NCBI RefSeq assembly: GCF_016904945.1 | Contig: NZ_JADIKF010000038.1 | Location: 602,241-666,240, forward strand | Direction of reading: 5' to 3' | Source: Dyella mobilis | GTDB taxonomy: Bacteria; Pseudomonadota; Gammaproteobacteria; Xanthomonadales; Rhodanobacteraceae | Length of the DNA: 64,000 nucleotides | In this document: positions 18,700 through 26,362 of the stretch, piece after piece | How the letters are laid out: every line of letters starts with the position of its first letter | Numbering within the stretch: position 1 is the first letter of the stretch | Translations under genes and position numbers: made by a program | The notes under the pieces: model-generated | Seen by the model: the letters and a program-made list of their open reading frames with translations, nothing else | Database searches by the model: none | What the model was told of the DNA's origin: nothing

Positions 18700-19233
18700 T
18701 CAGGGATTCTTTCGCGAATACTCGCCGCGAAAAGCGGTGGTCCAGGTGCTGCCGTGATCGGAGGATTTTTCCCACCATTGATCCACGCGGTTCGGGCCGA
18801 CCCGAGTGATGCGCACGCGATTGAGCACGGGTGCGCCATCGGCACCTACGCCGGGGCCGGTGAACGTCACGCCGTCGGGCGATGCCTTGCCTTCGGGAAA
18901 AGTGTGCACGCGTCCCTCGTTGTCGACGAACATGCCGTGCCAGTTCTTGTCGTCGGTGCTGTACGCGAAGATGTTTTCCCCGCGATGCCCGCGCCCGCCG
19001 TCCCATTGCTCGACCACCGCGCACTGGTCGAGCGTCAGCGACACGTGGCTGGATGCGGTGGCGCCCGCGCCTTTTCCGCCAATGGCCCAGTCGCCCACCC
19101 AAAAATCGAGCTGGCGGCTTTGCGCGTCGCTGGCGCATGGCGATGGCGTCGGTGCGGCAAGGGCGCGCGGAGCCGGTGTCATGCATGCGACGGCCAGGGA
19201 AACCAGCAACAGTTGCCTGAGTGGCTGTGTCAT
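18700..19233 (-). CDS. Exported DUF1579-like protein
   Basis: A 177-residue secreted or periplasmic protein. ATG 19233 begins a good signal peptide (MTQPLRQLLLVSLAVACM...ALA) and has GGAG about 12 bases upstream; an earlier in-frame ATG at 19284 would bury the signal peptide. The mature part opens with SRQLDFWVGDWAI and contains GENIFAYSTDDKNWHGMFVDNEGRVHTF and RVDQWWEKSSDHGSTWTTAFRGEYSR, a lipocalin-like pattern seen in DUF1579 and related proteins with the FWxGxW start. No catalytic function can be assigned. It is divergent from the adjacent AraC gene with 79 bp between starts, so it may be that regulator's target. Confidence 0.78.
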   Translation of the reverse strand: MTQPLRQLLLVSLAVACMTPAPRALAAPTPSPCASDAQSRQLDFWVGDWAIGGKGAGATASSHVSLTLDQCAVVEQWDGGRGHRGENIFAYSTDDKNWHGMFVDNEGRVHTFPEGKASPDGVTFTGPGVGADGAPVLNRVRITRVGPNRVDQWWEKSSDHGSTWTTAFRGEYSRKNP

Positions 19234-19312
19234 ATCGGCGATGCTCCATCGTGGGGTTCGACGCAGCATGCGCATTGCCGGCATTTGCTGGCTATCTATA
19301 CAATGACAACAA

Positions 19313-20098
19313 ATGTCGAATTTACGACAAGCGGCAACGATCGATCGCGTAGCCCACGGCGCGGACGCGATCGTGACCTTTGTGCGCGATTACCCCGCCG
19401 GCTACACCATTGCGCTGCATCTGCACGATCGCGACCAGCTCGTCTACGCATCGCGTGGCGTCATGACGGTTCGCACCGCCACCGGCACCTGGGTGGTGCC
19501 CACCCATCGAGGCGTCTGGATACCCAAAGGCATGGCGCACACGATAAGCATGTCGGGCAACGTAGCGATGCGCACGCTCTATGTGAAAGCGCCGCGCGGG
19601 AAGGCGTTGCCGCGCGAGTGCTGCGTGATCAACGTATCGCCGTTGCTGCAGGAGCTGATTTTTCACGCGTGCACGTTCCCGTCGCTGAGCACGGCCGTGC
19701 GCGTACAGCGTCATTTGATCGACGTGATCGTCGATCAGTTGCAGGTGATCCAGATGGTGCCCCTGCAACTGCCGCACCTGAGCGACCCGCGCGCCGCGCG
19801 CGTGGCCGAGGCCCTGCTGACGGCGCCTGGCGAGCATCCGTCGCTGCACCAGGTATGCCGGGAAAGCGGTGCCAGCCAAAGAACGATAGAGCGGTTGTTC
19901 CTGGACGAGACGGGCATGACCTTCGGCAAATGGAGGCAGCAACTGCGCTTGATGCGTGCCCTGCGTTTGCTTGGTGAAGGATCGAAGGTCACCCACGTGG
20001 CGCTGGAAGCGGGCTACAGCACGCCCAGCGCGTTTATCGCCGCGTTTCGCGCGGCACTTGGAACCACGCCGGCCCGCTATTTCGAAAATCAGCGTTAG
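19313..20098 (+). CDS. AraC family regulator with N-terminal cupin sensor
   Basis: A 261-residue regulator. The N-terminal cupin (about 20-105) shows HLHDRDQLVYASRGVMTVRTATGTWVVPTHRGVWIPKGMAH, where the two His and the Gly-rich beta turns mark a small-molecule or metal-binding barrel. The C-terminal DNA-binding half shows HPSLHQVCRESGASQRTIERLFLDETGMTFGKWRQQLRLMRAL and VTHVALEAGYSTPSAFIAAFRAALGTTPARYF, both helix-turn-helix units. The layout matches the NimR/YdeC-type cupin-AraC group that usually controls an adjacent transporter or enzyme. No clear ribosome-binding site precedes ATG 19313. It is divergent from the DUF1579-like gene and its stop overlaps the end of the convergent PEP-mutase-family gene by 4 bp. 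Confidence 0.9.
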   Translation: MSNLRQAATIDRVAHGADAIVTFVRDYPAGYTIALHLHDRDQLVYASRGVMTVRTATGTWVVPTHRGVWIPKGMAHTISMSGNVAMRTLYVKAPRGKALPRECCVINVSPLLQELIFHACTFPSLSTAVRVQRHLIDVIVDQLQVIQMVPLQLPHLSDPRAARVAEALLTAPGEHPSLHQVCRESGASQRTIERLFLDETGMTFGKWRQQLRLMRALRLLGEGSKVTHVALEAGYSTPSAFIAAFRAALGTTPARYFENQR

Positions 20099-20847
20099 CG
20101 GTTTGCCGCCGCGCGTTCCAGCGCTGCCATGGCAAGCAAATAGGGATAGGGGCCGTGGCTGATCCGCTTCACGCCGGCCGCGGCCAAATCGGTAACCGCC
20201 AGCTCTTCATTCACCCGCATGATGTTGAGCGGCAGCGGCGAGGCGGCGGCGATTTCCCGGATCAAGGCCAGCTTGGTGAGGCCGGGCACGAACAGCCCGT
20301 CGGCACCCGCCTTCGCATACAAGGCTGCCCGCTCGATGACTTCGGCCACCATCTCGGCTTCGGTACCCGCGTTCTGGAAGAACACGTCGGTGCGGGCATT
20401 GATGAAATAGCCGGGGCAGTGCGCATCGGCGGCGCGCCGTGCTGCCGCCAGGCGCTGCGCCGCCTCGGTGGGGCTACGCACGCGGCCGTCCGAAGGCCGG
20501 CTGTCTTCCAGGTTGCAACCGATCGCTCCCGCCTCGATGCTCAGGCGAACGGATTCTTCGACGGCGGACACATCCTCGCCGTAGCCGCTTTCCAGGTCGA
20601 CGGTGATGGGCAGGGTGGTGACATCGGCGATCTGGCGGATGGTGGCCAACACGGTGGCAAGCGGCATGTTTTCCCCATCGCCCAGGCCATGGGAGGCGGC
20701 GATCGCCCAACTGCTGGTGGCGATGGCTGCCGCCCCGGCCTTGGCGACGGCCTGGGTGCTGCCGGCATCCCACGAATTGAACAGGAACAGCGGGTTCGCC
20801 TGAGCGTGGAGCGAACGGAACGTCTCTGCTTTTGCGTGTTGTGACAC
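20095..20847 (-). CDS. Isocitrate lyase / PEP phosphonomutase superfamily protein
   Basis: A 250-residue TIM-barrel protein of the PEPM/ICL superfamily. Motifs include LFNSWDAGSTQAVAKAGAAAIATSS, LPITVDLESGYG, AIGCNLEDS and GYFINARTDVFF, which bind Mg2+ and a 2-oxo-acid-like substrate. The lyase signature KKCGH is missing after the LEDS motif, so a methylisocitrate-lyase mechanism is unlikely; hydrolase, decarboxylase or an unknown C-C/C-P activity is possible. GTG 20847 is chosen because GGGAGG lies seven bases upstream and the family N-terminus begins there; the frame stays open to 21057 but upstream residues are not conserved-looking. It is divergent from a TetR gene with an operator between them, so it is a likely target of that regulator. 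Confidence 0.85.
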   Translation of the reverse strand: MSQHAKAETFRSLHAQANPLFLFNSWDAGSTQAVAKAGAAAIATSSWAIAASHGLGDGENMPLATVLATIRQIADVTTLPITVDLESGYGEDVSAVEESVRLSIEAGAIGCNLEDSRPSDGRVRSPTEAAQRLAAARRAADAHCPGYFINARTDVFFQNAGTEAEMVAEVIERAALYAKAGADGLFVPGLTKLALIREIAAASPLPLNIMRVNEELAVTDLAAAGVKRISHGPYPYLLAMAALERAAANR

Positions 20848-20946
20848 GGTGTTGCCTCCCGATGATGAATGTCCCGTCCGCGAGTGCGGAAGGTAAGTCG
20901 TTGCTCGAAGATCCGTTGCGCGGCCAACCCTGATTCCGCTGACGCT

Positions 20947-20960
20947 ACAGACCTGTCTGT
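20947..20960. promoter_or_regulatory. TetR-type operator ACAGAC-CT-GTCTGT
   Basis: A perfect 6-2-6 palindrome lies in the 202-bp divergent region between the PEPM/ICL gene and the TetR gene. A partial copy of its left end (GCTACAGA, 20971-20978) follows 27 bp later. ACAGAC/GTCTGT palindromes are characteristic targets of several TetR-family repressors (known); assignment to the adjacent regulator is inference. Confidence 0.7.
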
Positions 20961-21049
20961 TGCCAACAATGCTACAGATCGGTATCGTCGTCAACACCCC
21001 TGCGCTAAAATTTTTCCCGGCGGGCCAAAAACGTTTCGGAGCAGCACCG

Positions 21050-21628
21050 ATGAGCACTCATTCCCAGCAAGCCCCAGATGTACGCGAACGCATCCTGCGC
21101 ACTGCCAGCGAACTGTTCTACCGCGAGGGCACGCGAGCGGTGGGGGTGGACCTGGTGGTGGCGCAGTCGGGCGTCGCCAAGACCAGCCTGTACCGACATT
21201 TTCCCACCAAGGACGATCTCATCCGCGAATTTCTGCTGCGCGAAGACGAAGACTTCTGGCGCAAATGGGACGAGGTTTCGGCGGCGCATCCTCGCTCCGC
21301 GGAACAGGAGCTGTTTGCGCAGCTGCAGTGGCTCGGCGATCGCATTGCCCGGCCCGGATACCGCGGGTGCCCGCAAATCAACATCGCCGCCGAGTATTCG
21401 GATGACAACCATCCCGCGCGCAAGGTGGCGGTGGCCCACAAGGCCGAAATGCGCGCACGCCTCAAACGCTTGGCCAAGGCGATGGAGCTGAAGGATCCCG
21501 AGACTTTTTCGCTGGCGATGGGCGTCATCGTCGACGGCGCGCTCAGCAGCGGCACCGCGCTCCATCACAAGGGTCCGGCGCGCTTTCTGCAATCGCTGGC
21601 GCGCACGCTGATAGCGGCGCAGCGCTGA
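21050..21628 (+). CDS. TetR/AcrR family transcriptional regulator
   Basis: A 192-residue repressor. The N-terminal helix-turn-helix is clear: VRERILRTASELFYREGTRAVGVDLVVAQSGVAKTSLYRHFPTKDDLI (about 12-60). The C-terminal ligand domain contains GYRGCPQINIAAEY and VIVDGALSSGTALHHKGPARFLQSLARTLI. ATG 21050 has GGAG nine bases upstream; the open frame begins at 20960 but that would run through the operator. It probably represses itself and the divergent PEPM/ICL-family gene via the palindrome at 20947. The ligand is unknown. Confidence 0.92.
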   Translation: MSTHSQQAPDVRERILRTASELFYREGTRAVGVDLVVAQSGVAKTSLYRHFPTKDDLIREFLLREDEDFWRKWDEVSAAHPRSAEQELFAQLQWLGDRIARPGYRGCPQINIAAEYSDDNHPARKVAVAHKAEMRARLKRLAKAMELKDPETFSLAMGVIVDGALSSGTALHHKGPARFLQSLARTLIAAQR

Positions 21629-21748
21629 GCCGGACCGGCCATCGCCCGCTGGCGCAACTCGTACCATCCGCAGCGTCGTTCGTCGGCTGACCTCTTCCGC
21701 GTAGCGTGCCGTGCGCGAAATGCTTCTGCGCATTCCAGGGAGAGGCCC

Positions 21749-22603
21749 ATGAGCGCATCTGCAACCGCCGTAGCCGCACACGATCTGAACACCGACGAAT
21801 CGCGCTGGAAGCGCCGGGCGGCGACAGCCTTGCGAGGCGCGGCGGCCTTTTGGCTGACGGTTGCGGTGCTGGGTCAGCTGTTGTTTGCGTTCTATGTCGC
21901 CGACTTCTACGGGCGCACTGCCGTGCAGGGACGATGGCAGGCATGGAACGACGTGCTGTCCGCCGGCTATATACGCGGCGACAGTGTGGGCAACTCGGTA
22001 CTCGCCGCGCACTTGTTGTGCGCCGTCCTGGTGATGCTGAGCGGCGCCGCCCAACTGGTGCCGCTGGTTCGCCGGCACTGGCCGCGCTTTCATCGCTGGA
22101 ACGGCCGCTTCTTTCTGATCTCCGCCGTGATCGCTGCGCTTGGCGGCGTGTACATGATCACGACGCGCCACATCGTCGGCGACGACACGCTGCTGGGCAG
22201 AACGAGCATGACGCTCGACGCACTGCTGATCGTGGCCTTTGCCGGCCTTGCCCTGCACTACGCACGCGCGCGCCGTTTCGATGTGCATCGACGCTGGGCG
22301 CTGCGATTGTTCCTGGCGGTGAGCGGCGTGTGGTTTTTCCGCGTGGGCCTGATGTTCTGGCTCGTCGTGAACCACGGGCCGGTCGGCTTCGACCCGAAAA
22401 CCTTCACCGGTCCGTTCCTGACCTTTCTGGGCTTTGCGCAATACCTGCTGCCGCTGGCGGTGTTGCAACTCTATTTTCTGGCGGAGCGAAGCAAGCGCGT
22501 TTTTGGCAAGCTCGCGATGGCTGGCGGCCTGGTGATGTTGACGCTGATGATGGGTGTTGGCATCGCCGCCGCGTTCGCCATGATGTGGCTGCCGCATCTG
22601 TAA
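21749..22603 (+). CDS. DUF2306 polytopic membrane protein
   Basis: A 284-residue membrane protein with about seven hydrophobic segments. The region HWPRFHRWNGRFFLISAVIAALGGVYMI, followed by ARRFDVHRRWALRLFLAVSGVWFFRV, carries the paired HRxxGR and HRRWxxR motifs typical of DUF2306 proteins, a family with histidine/arginine motifs inside helices and no settled function. GGGAGAGG upstream of ATG 21749 is a good ribosome-binding site. It precedes a LytS-type kinase by 46 bp on the same strand and may share its transcript. A heme or redox role is sometimes imagined for such folds, but nothing here proves it. Confidence 0.85.
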   Translation: MSASATAVAAHDLNTDESRWKRRAATALRGAAAFWLTVAVLGQLLFAFYVADFYGRTAVQGRWQAWNDVLSAGYIRGDSVGNSVLAAHLLCAVLVMLSGAAQLVPLVRRHWPRFHRWNGRFFLISAVIAALGGVYMITTRHIVGDDTLLGRTSMTLDALLIVAFAGLALHYARARRFDVHRRWALRLFLAVSGVWFFRVGLMFWLVVNHGPVGFDPKTFTGPFLTFLGFAQYLLPLAVLQLYFLAERSKRVFGKLAMAGGLVMLTLMMGVGIAAAFAMMWLPHL

Positions 22604-22649
22604 ATGGCTGGGGATTGGCGAGTGCCACGGGCCTGACTATGCTTCCGCG

Positions 22650-23735
22650 GTGTCCACACTGAACGTCAACGCAAAGCCGCGCGGCCTGGCGCTCGCCCTG
22701 GGCTGGAAGCGCTTGCGTTTCACCCTTGGTCTGTCGGCCATCCTGGGATTGCTGCTGTCGGGCAGTTGGAGCACCAGCCTGCCTTCGCTGCTGGCCCGAA
22801 CGATGACCATCGGCCTGGCTGCGATGCTGACATTCGGGTTGTTCGAGCAGTGGCCCGCGCGCCTGCCGGCACGGCTCGCACGCTGGGTGTTGCAGGTGCT
22901 TGGTGTGGCGGTGTCCATTCCGGTGGCGACCTTGCTGATCTACGTGTACACCACCAAGGCGGGCTCGCCGGCGTTCTGGCACGACCAGGATCGCCTGCAA
23001 GGTTTCTCTACCTTGATCTTTCTCGGCATCCTGCTGGCGCCATGGGCGGCATTGGGTGCGCTCGTGCGACAGAAGGATGCGCTGGCCCGCCACCAGGCGC
23101 TGGCGTTCGATCTGGAACGCAGCGAACTGGAGCGCCAGGCGCTGGATGCGCGCCTGCATCTGCTGCAGGCGCAGGTCGCTCCGCATTTCCTGTTCAACAC
23201 GCTGGCCAATGTGCAGGTGCTGGTGGACGAAGGTTCGCCGCAGGCTTCCGCCGTGCTGCGCAACCTGATTGCCTATCTGCGCGCGGCGGTACCGCGGTTG
23301 AATGAATCCGTCACCACGCTCGGCGAGGAACTGGAGCTGGTGCGCGCGTACCTGGAATTGATGCACATGCGCATGCCCGATCGCCTGCAGTTTGCATTGC
23401 ACGTGGACGAAGCGGCGCGTTCGCTGCGCTGTCCGCCGCTGACGTTGCTGACCCTGGTCGAGAATGCCGTGCGGCACGGCATCGATCCCAGCGAGGACGG
23501 CGGCCGCATCGATATCCACGTGCAGCGACACGGCGCGCGTTGCCTGGTGCGTGTCGCGGACACCGGCGTGGGCTTGCAAGCATCCAGCAAAAGCCTTGGC
23601 ACCGGCCTCGCCACCTTGCGCGAACGGCTTGCGCTGGCTTTCGGCGGCGATGCGCAGCTGAGCGTCGCCGCGCAATACCCGCACGGGGTGTCCGCCGAAG
23701 TGGACTTTCCGGCGCGCGAGGCAGGCGCCCCATGA
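22650..23735 (+). CDS. LytS/YehU-type sensor histidine kinase
   Basis: A 361-residue membrane kinase. Four hydrophobic stretches (about 22-42, 50-66, 79-100, 115-135) form the sensor; a coiled-coil-like linker RQKDALARHQALAFDLERSELERQALDARL leads to the His_kinase domain with H179 in QVAPHFLFNTLANVQ, the phosphoacceptor. The ATPase domain shows LTLLTLVENAVRHGI (N box), RVADTGVGL (G1) and GTGLATLRERL (G2). The start is GTG 22650. Its stop overlaps the ATG of the response-regulator gene (ATGA). It phosphorylates the adjacent LytTR regulator. The signal is unknown. Confidence 0.93.
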   Translation: MSTLNVNAKPRGLALALGWKRLRFTLGLSAILGLLLSGSWSTSLPSLLARTMTIGLAAMLTFGLFEQWPARLPARLARWVLQVLGVAVSIPVATLLIYVYTTKAGSPAFWHDQDRLQGFSTLIFLGILLAPWAALGALVRQKDALARHQALAFDLERSELERQALDARLHLLQAQVAPHFLFNTLANVQVLVDEGSPQASAVLRNLIAYLRAAVPRLNESVTTLGEELELVRAYLELMHMRMPDRLQFALHVDEAARSLRCPPLTLLTLVENAVRHGIDPSEDGGRIDIHVQRHGARCLVRVADTGVGLQASSKSLGTGLATLRERLALAFGGDAQLSVAAQYPHGVSAEVDFPAREAGAP

Positions 23736-24505
23736 CTACCGCACTGATCGCCGACGACGAACCGCTGCTGCGTGGAGCCCTGGCGCAGATGCTTGCGCAA
23801 GCCTGGCCTGAATTGCAGGTGGTGGCGCAGGCGCGCAATGGCCGCGAAGCTATCAAGCAGTTCGATGCCCTTCAACCGGATGTGTGTTTCCTCGACGTGC
23901 ACATGCCGGGTGTCTCAGGTGTCGAGGTGGCGCATCACATAGGCCGGCGCGCCCACGTGGTGTTCGTCACCGCGTACGACAAATATGCCGTGCAGGCCTT
24001 CGCGCAAGGCGTGCTCGATTACCTGGTGAAGCCGGTAGAGGCGGAGCGGCTGGCCGATACGGTGGCGCGCCTGAAGGAACGCCTGAGTGCCGCGCAGCCG
24101 GCGTCGAACAGCGAAACGCTGCTGCGCGAACTTGCCGCCCAGCTCGAACGCCGCGCCGCGCCGGCACCACTGCGCTGGATTCGCGCACAGGTCGGGCAGA
24201 CCTTGCGCCTGATTCCGGTGGACGATGTCGACTACCTGCGCTCGGAAGCGAAATACACGCGGATTGCCTGGCGCGGCGAAGCCGGGCAAGCCTGCGAGGC
24301 GCTGATCAGCACCTCGCTGAAAGAACTCGTTGCGCAACTCGATGCCGAGCAATTCGTGCAGGTCCACCGTTCCACGGTGGTGAACCTGCGCGCCATCAGT
24401 CACGTCACGCGCGGCGATCACGAAACCGCCACGGTGCACCTGCGCAACCGTCAGGAACAGTTGCCGGTCAGCCGCAGCTACCTGCATCTGTTCCGGCAAA
24501 TGTAG
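23732..24505 (+). CDS. LytTR-family response regulator
   Basis: A 257-residue regulator. The receiver domain (1-120) has DDE at 9-11, phospho-acceptor D55 in CFLDVHMPG, T in VFVTAYDKYAV and K in DYLVKPVEAERL. The LytTR DNA-binding domain (about 150-257) shows LIPVDDVDYLRSEAKYTRI and FVQVHRSTVVNLRAISHV, ending with LPVSRSYLHLFRQM. LytTR proteins bind tandem 9-bp repeats through a beta-strand fold. It forms a pair with the overlapping kinase gene. It ends 27 bp from the convergent SMP-30 gene. Confidence 0.94.
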   Translation: MTTALIADDEPLLRGALAQMLAQAWPELQVVAQARNGREAIKQFDALQPDVCFLDVHMPGVSGVEVAHHIGRRAHVVFVTAYDKYAVQAFAQGVLDYLVKPVEAERLADTVARLKERLSAAQPASNSETLLRELAAQLERRAAPAPLRWIRAQVGQTLRLIPVDDVDYLRSEAKYTRIAWRGEAGQACEALISTSLKELVAQLDAEQFVQVHRSTVVNLRAISHVTRGDHETATVHLRNRQEQLPVSRSYLHLFRQM

Positions 24506-24532
24506 ACGGATGTCGTGGCGAGCCGACGGCGA

Positions 24533-25420
24533 TCAGGTCGGTGCGACCTGGCGCGTGCTCAAAGGGAATCCCGCTGCCGCAGCGGGCGCCAGCACGGTCA
24601 GTATCCTTCCGGTTCGCTCGGCGGCGACGGCCGCCATTTGCGCCATGCCGCGCCATTCGGTGGCTACGATAAACAACGTCTTGCCATCCGCGCCACCGAG
24701 CATGCAGGCGAAGCAACCGCGATCCACGGCAACGGTCTGCAGCACTTCGCCGCCTTCGCGCACGCGCACACAGCGCTTGTTGGGCACATCCGCGTACCAC
24801 ACGGCGCCATCGGCATCGATGCAAATGCCGTCGGGAAAGCCGTCCACCAGATCCGCCCATACGCGCCGATGCGAGAGGCCGCCATCGCCGTCGATGTCGA
24901 ACGCGGTGAGCCGCTTGCCGTGGGACTCGGCGATGATCAGCGTTTTACCGTCTGGCGTAATGGCCATGCCGTTGGGAAAAGCAATGTTGTCGGCCACCTG
25001 CCGCGCGGACCCGTCCGCATTCACCACGGCGATGATGCCAGGCCCGCCGTTGACGTAAGCACGGGCGTGCCGGTCGACCACGATTTCGTTCCAGCCCGCG
25101 TCGGAAACGTCGCGCAGATCCGCGTGCGTCACCATCATGCCGTCGCTTTCCTGGCGCAGCACCAGGCTTGCGCGGCCAGCCACCACGAGCAGGCGGCCGT
25201 CGGGCAGCCAATCGATGGAGAAGGGCAGGTCGAGATGGGTGTCCATCATCACCTCGCTGTTCCCGGCCGGATCCACCGCGACGATCTGCTGCGCCCCCCA
25301 ATCGGCGAACCACAATCGCCCCTGATGCCAGCGCGGCGATTCACCCATCGCGATGCCGCGCATCAGCACGCGCGCGTCCGATGACACAGATGGCTTGGGA
25401 GATAGAAGGCTGGTGTCCAT
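24533..25420 (-). CDS. SMP-30/gluconolactonase/LRE-family beta-propeller protein
   Basis: A 295-residue six-bladed propeller of the senescence-marker-protein-30 family, which includes lactonases and sugar-acid lactone hydrolases. Metal-site candidates are E27 in GESPRWHQGRLWFADW, N in DAGWNEIVVD, N in FPNGMAITPDGKTLIIAES, and D in DGICIDADGAVWYAD; all are at the positions usual for the family. There is no signal peptide. The likely reaction is hydrolysis of a sugar or aromatic lactone, specificity unknown. It stands alone, with 246 bp of divergent DNA before a NarL-type regulator gene. Confidence 0.88.
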   Translation of the reverse strand: MDTSLLSPKPSVSSDARVLMRGIAMGESPRWHQGRLWFADWGAQQIVAVDPAGNSEVMMDTHLDLPFSIDWLPDGRLLVVAGRASLVLRQESDGMMVTHADLRDVSDAGWNEIVVDRHARAYVNGGPGIIAVVNADGSARQVADNIAFPNGMAITPDGKTLIIAESHGKRLTAFDIDGDGGLSHRRVWADLVDGFPDGICIDADGAVWYADVPNKRCVRVREGGEVLQTVAVDRGCFACMLGGADGKTLFIVATEWRGMAQMAAVAAERTGRILTVLAPAAAAGFPLSTRQVAPT

Positions 25421-25436
25421 GGCGAAGTCCGCGAGC

Positions 25437-25452
25437 TGTGGGGGATGTCACA
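25437..25452. promoter_or_regulatory. Near-consensus CRP/Clp-type site
   Basis: TGTGG-GGGATG-TCACA differs from TGTGA-N6-TCACA by one base. It begins only 17 bp upstream of the SMP-30 start codon, which would favour repression if functional. The rest of the divergent region (25421-25666) shows no other clear motif. Confidence 0.3.
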
Positions 25453-25666
25453 GAGACGACGGTCAGCGGCAGGGGATTTCGACACGGGTTTCCGCCCGCG
25501 CCGGATCGGGCTGCGCGAGGTACGTGTTTTTGCCGTACTCATCAAGGAGTTGGAGTGGCGGGTCGCTGAGGTGGCCCGGTGTCCGTGCCGACCGGAAAAA
25601 CATACGCTCTATGTTTGCCGGTTTAGTTAAGTAACATGGGCGGCGAACAGCCAGGGGTTAAGGGGT

Positions 25667-26362
25667 ATGGCCTCTACCGGGGACCACATTGCATTCGATC
25701 GGGTGCTGATCGTCGAGGACGACGCGCGCACGCAGCGTCGCCTGGCCCAAGTGTTGCTGGAGCTGGTGGGCTCGATCGACAACATTGCCGTCGCCGACAG
25801 CGTGGCCAGCGCCAAGACCATGGTTTCTTCCAGCGCGCCGAATCTGGCGCTGGTGGACATCGGCCTGCCGGACGGCAACGGACTGGAGCTGATCAGCTGG
25901 ATCGACCAACACCACGGCGACACGATCACCGTCGCCATTTCGGCCTGGGGTCACGAAGAAGTGGTGCTGGCGGCGCTGCGTTCCGGTGCCGTCGGGTACT
26001 TGATGAAGGAACGCGATGATGCGGAGCTCGTCGCCGCCCTGCACAGCGTTCGCCGCGGCGGTGCGTTGATCGATCCGCTCATCGCCCGGCGCATTCTCGC
26101 GTTCGTGCAACTGTCCCCGACCGAACCTTTCACGCCGACGCTTTCCGCGCAGGCGCAAAAAAGAAACGAGGCGGCGTTGTCGGAGCGCGAATCGGAAATC
26201 CTGCAATTTGTCGCGCAGGGGTTCAGCAATCGCGAAATTGCCGACCTTACCGGCCTTTCGCGCTTCACAATCGAAGGCTATACGAAAAGCATCTATCGCA
26301 AGCTCGCAGTGCGTTCGCGCACGGCCGCCGTGTTCGAGGCCAAGTCCATGGGCTTGCTATGA
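25667..26362 (+). CDS. NarL/FixJ-type response regulator
   Basis: A 231-residue regulator. The receiver (about 10-130) has the acidic pair ED-D at 17-19, phospho-acceptor D64 in LALVDIGLPDGNGLEL, and K in YLMKERDDAEL. The LuxR-type DNA-binding domain (about 166-231) reads LSERESEILQFVAQGFSNREIADLTGLSRFTIEGYTKSIYRKLAVRSRTAAVFEA. Its TGA overlaps the ATG of the kinase gene by 4 bp. The kinase partner is the adjacent 7TM-type protein. Target genes are unknown. Confidence 0.94.
   Translation: MASTGDHIAFDRVLIVEDDARTQRRLAQVLLELVGSIDNIAVADSVASAKTMVSSSAPNLALVDIGLPDGNGLELISWIDQHHGDTITVAISAWGHEEVVLAALRSGAVGYLMKERDDAELVAALHSVRRGGALIDPLIARRILAFVQLSPTEPFTPTLSAQAQKRNEAALSERESEILQFVAQGFSNREIADLTGLSRFTIEGYTKSIYRKLAVRSRTAAVFEAKSMGLL

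Noticed and set aside
19314..19329. TGTCG-N6-CGACA palindrome at the AraC start codon
   Set aside because: It is short and lies mostly inside coding sequence; there is no second copy in the divergent region to support an operator.
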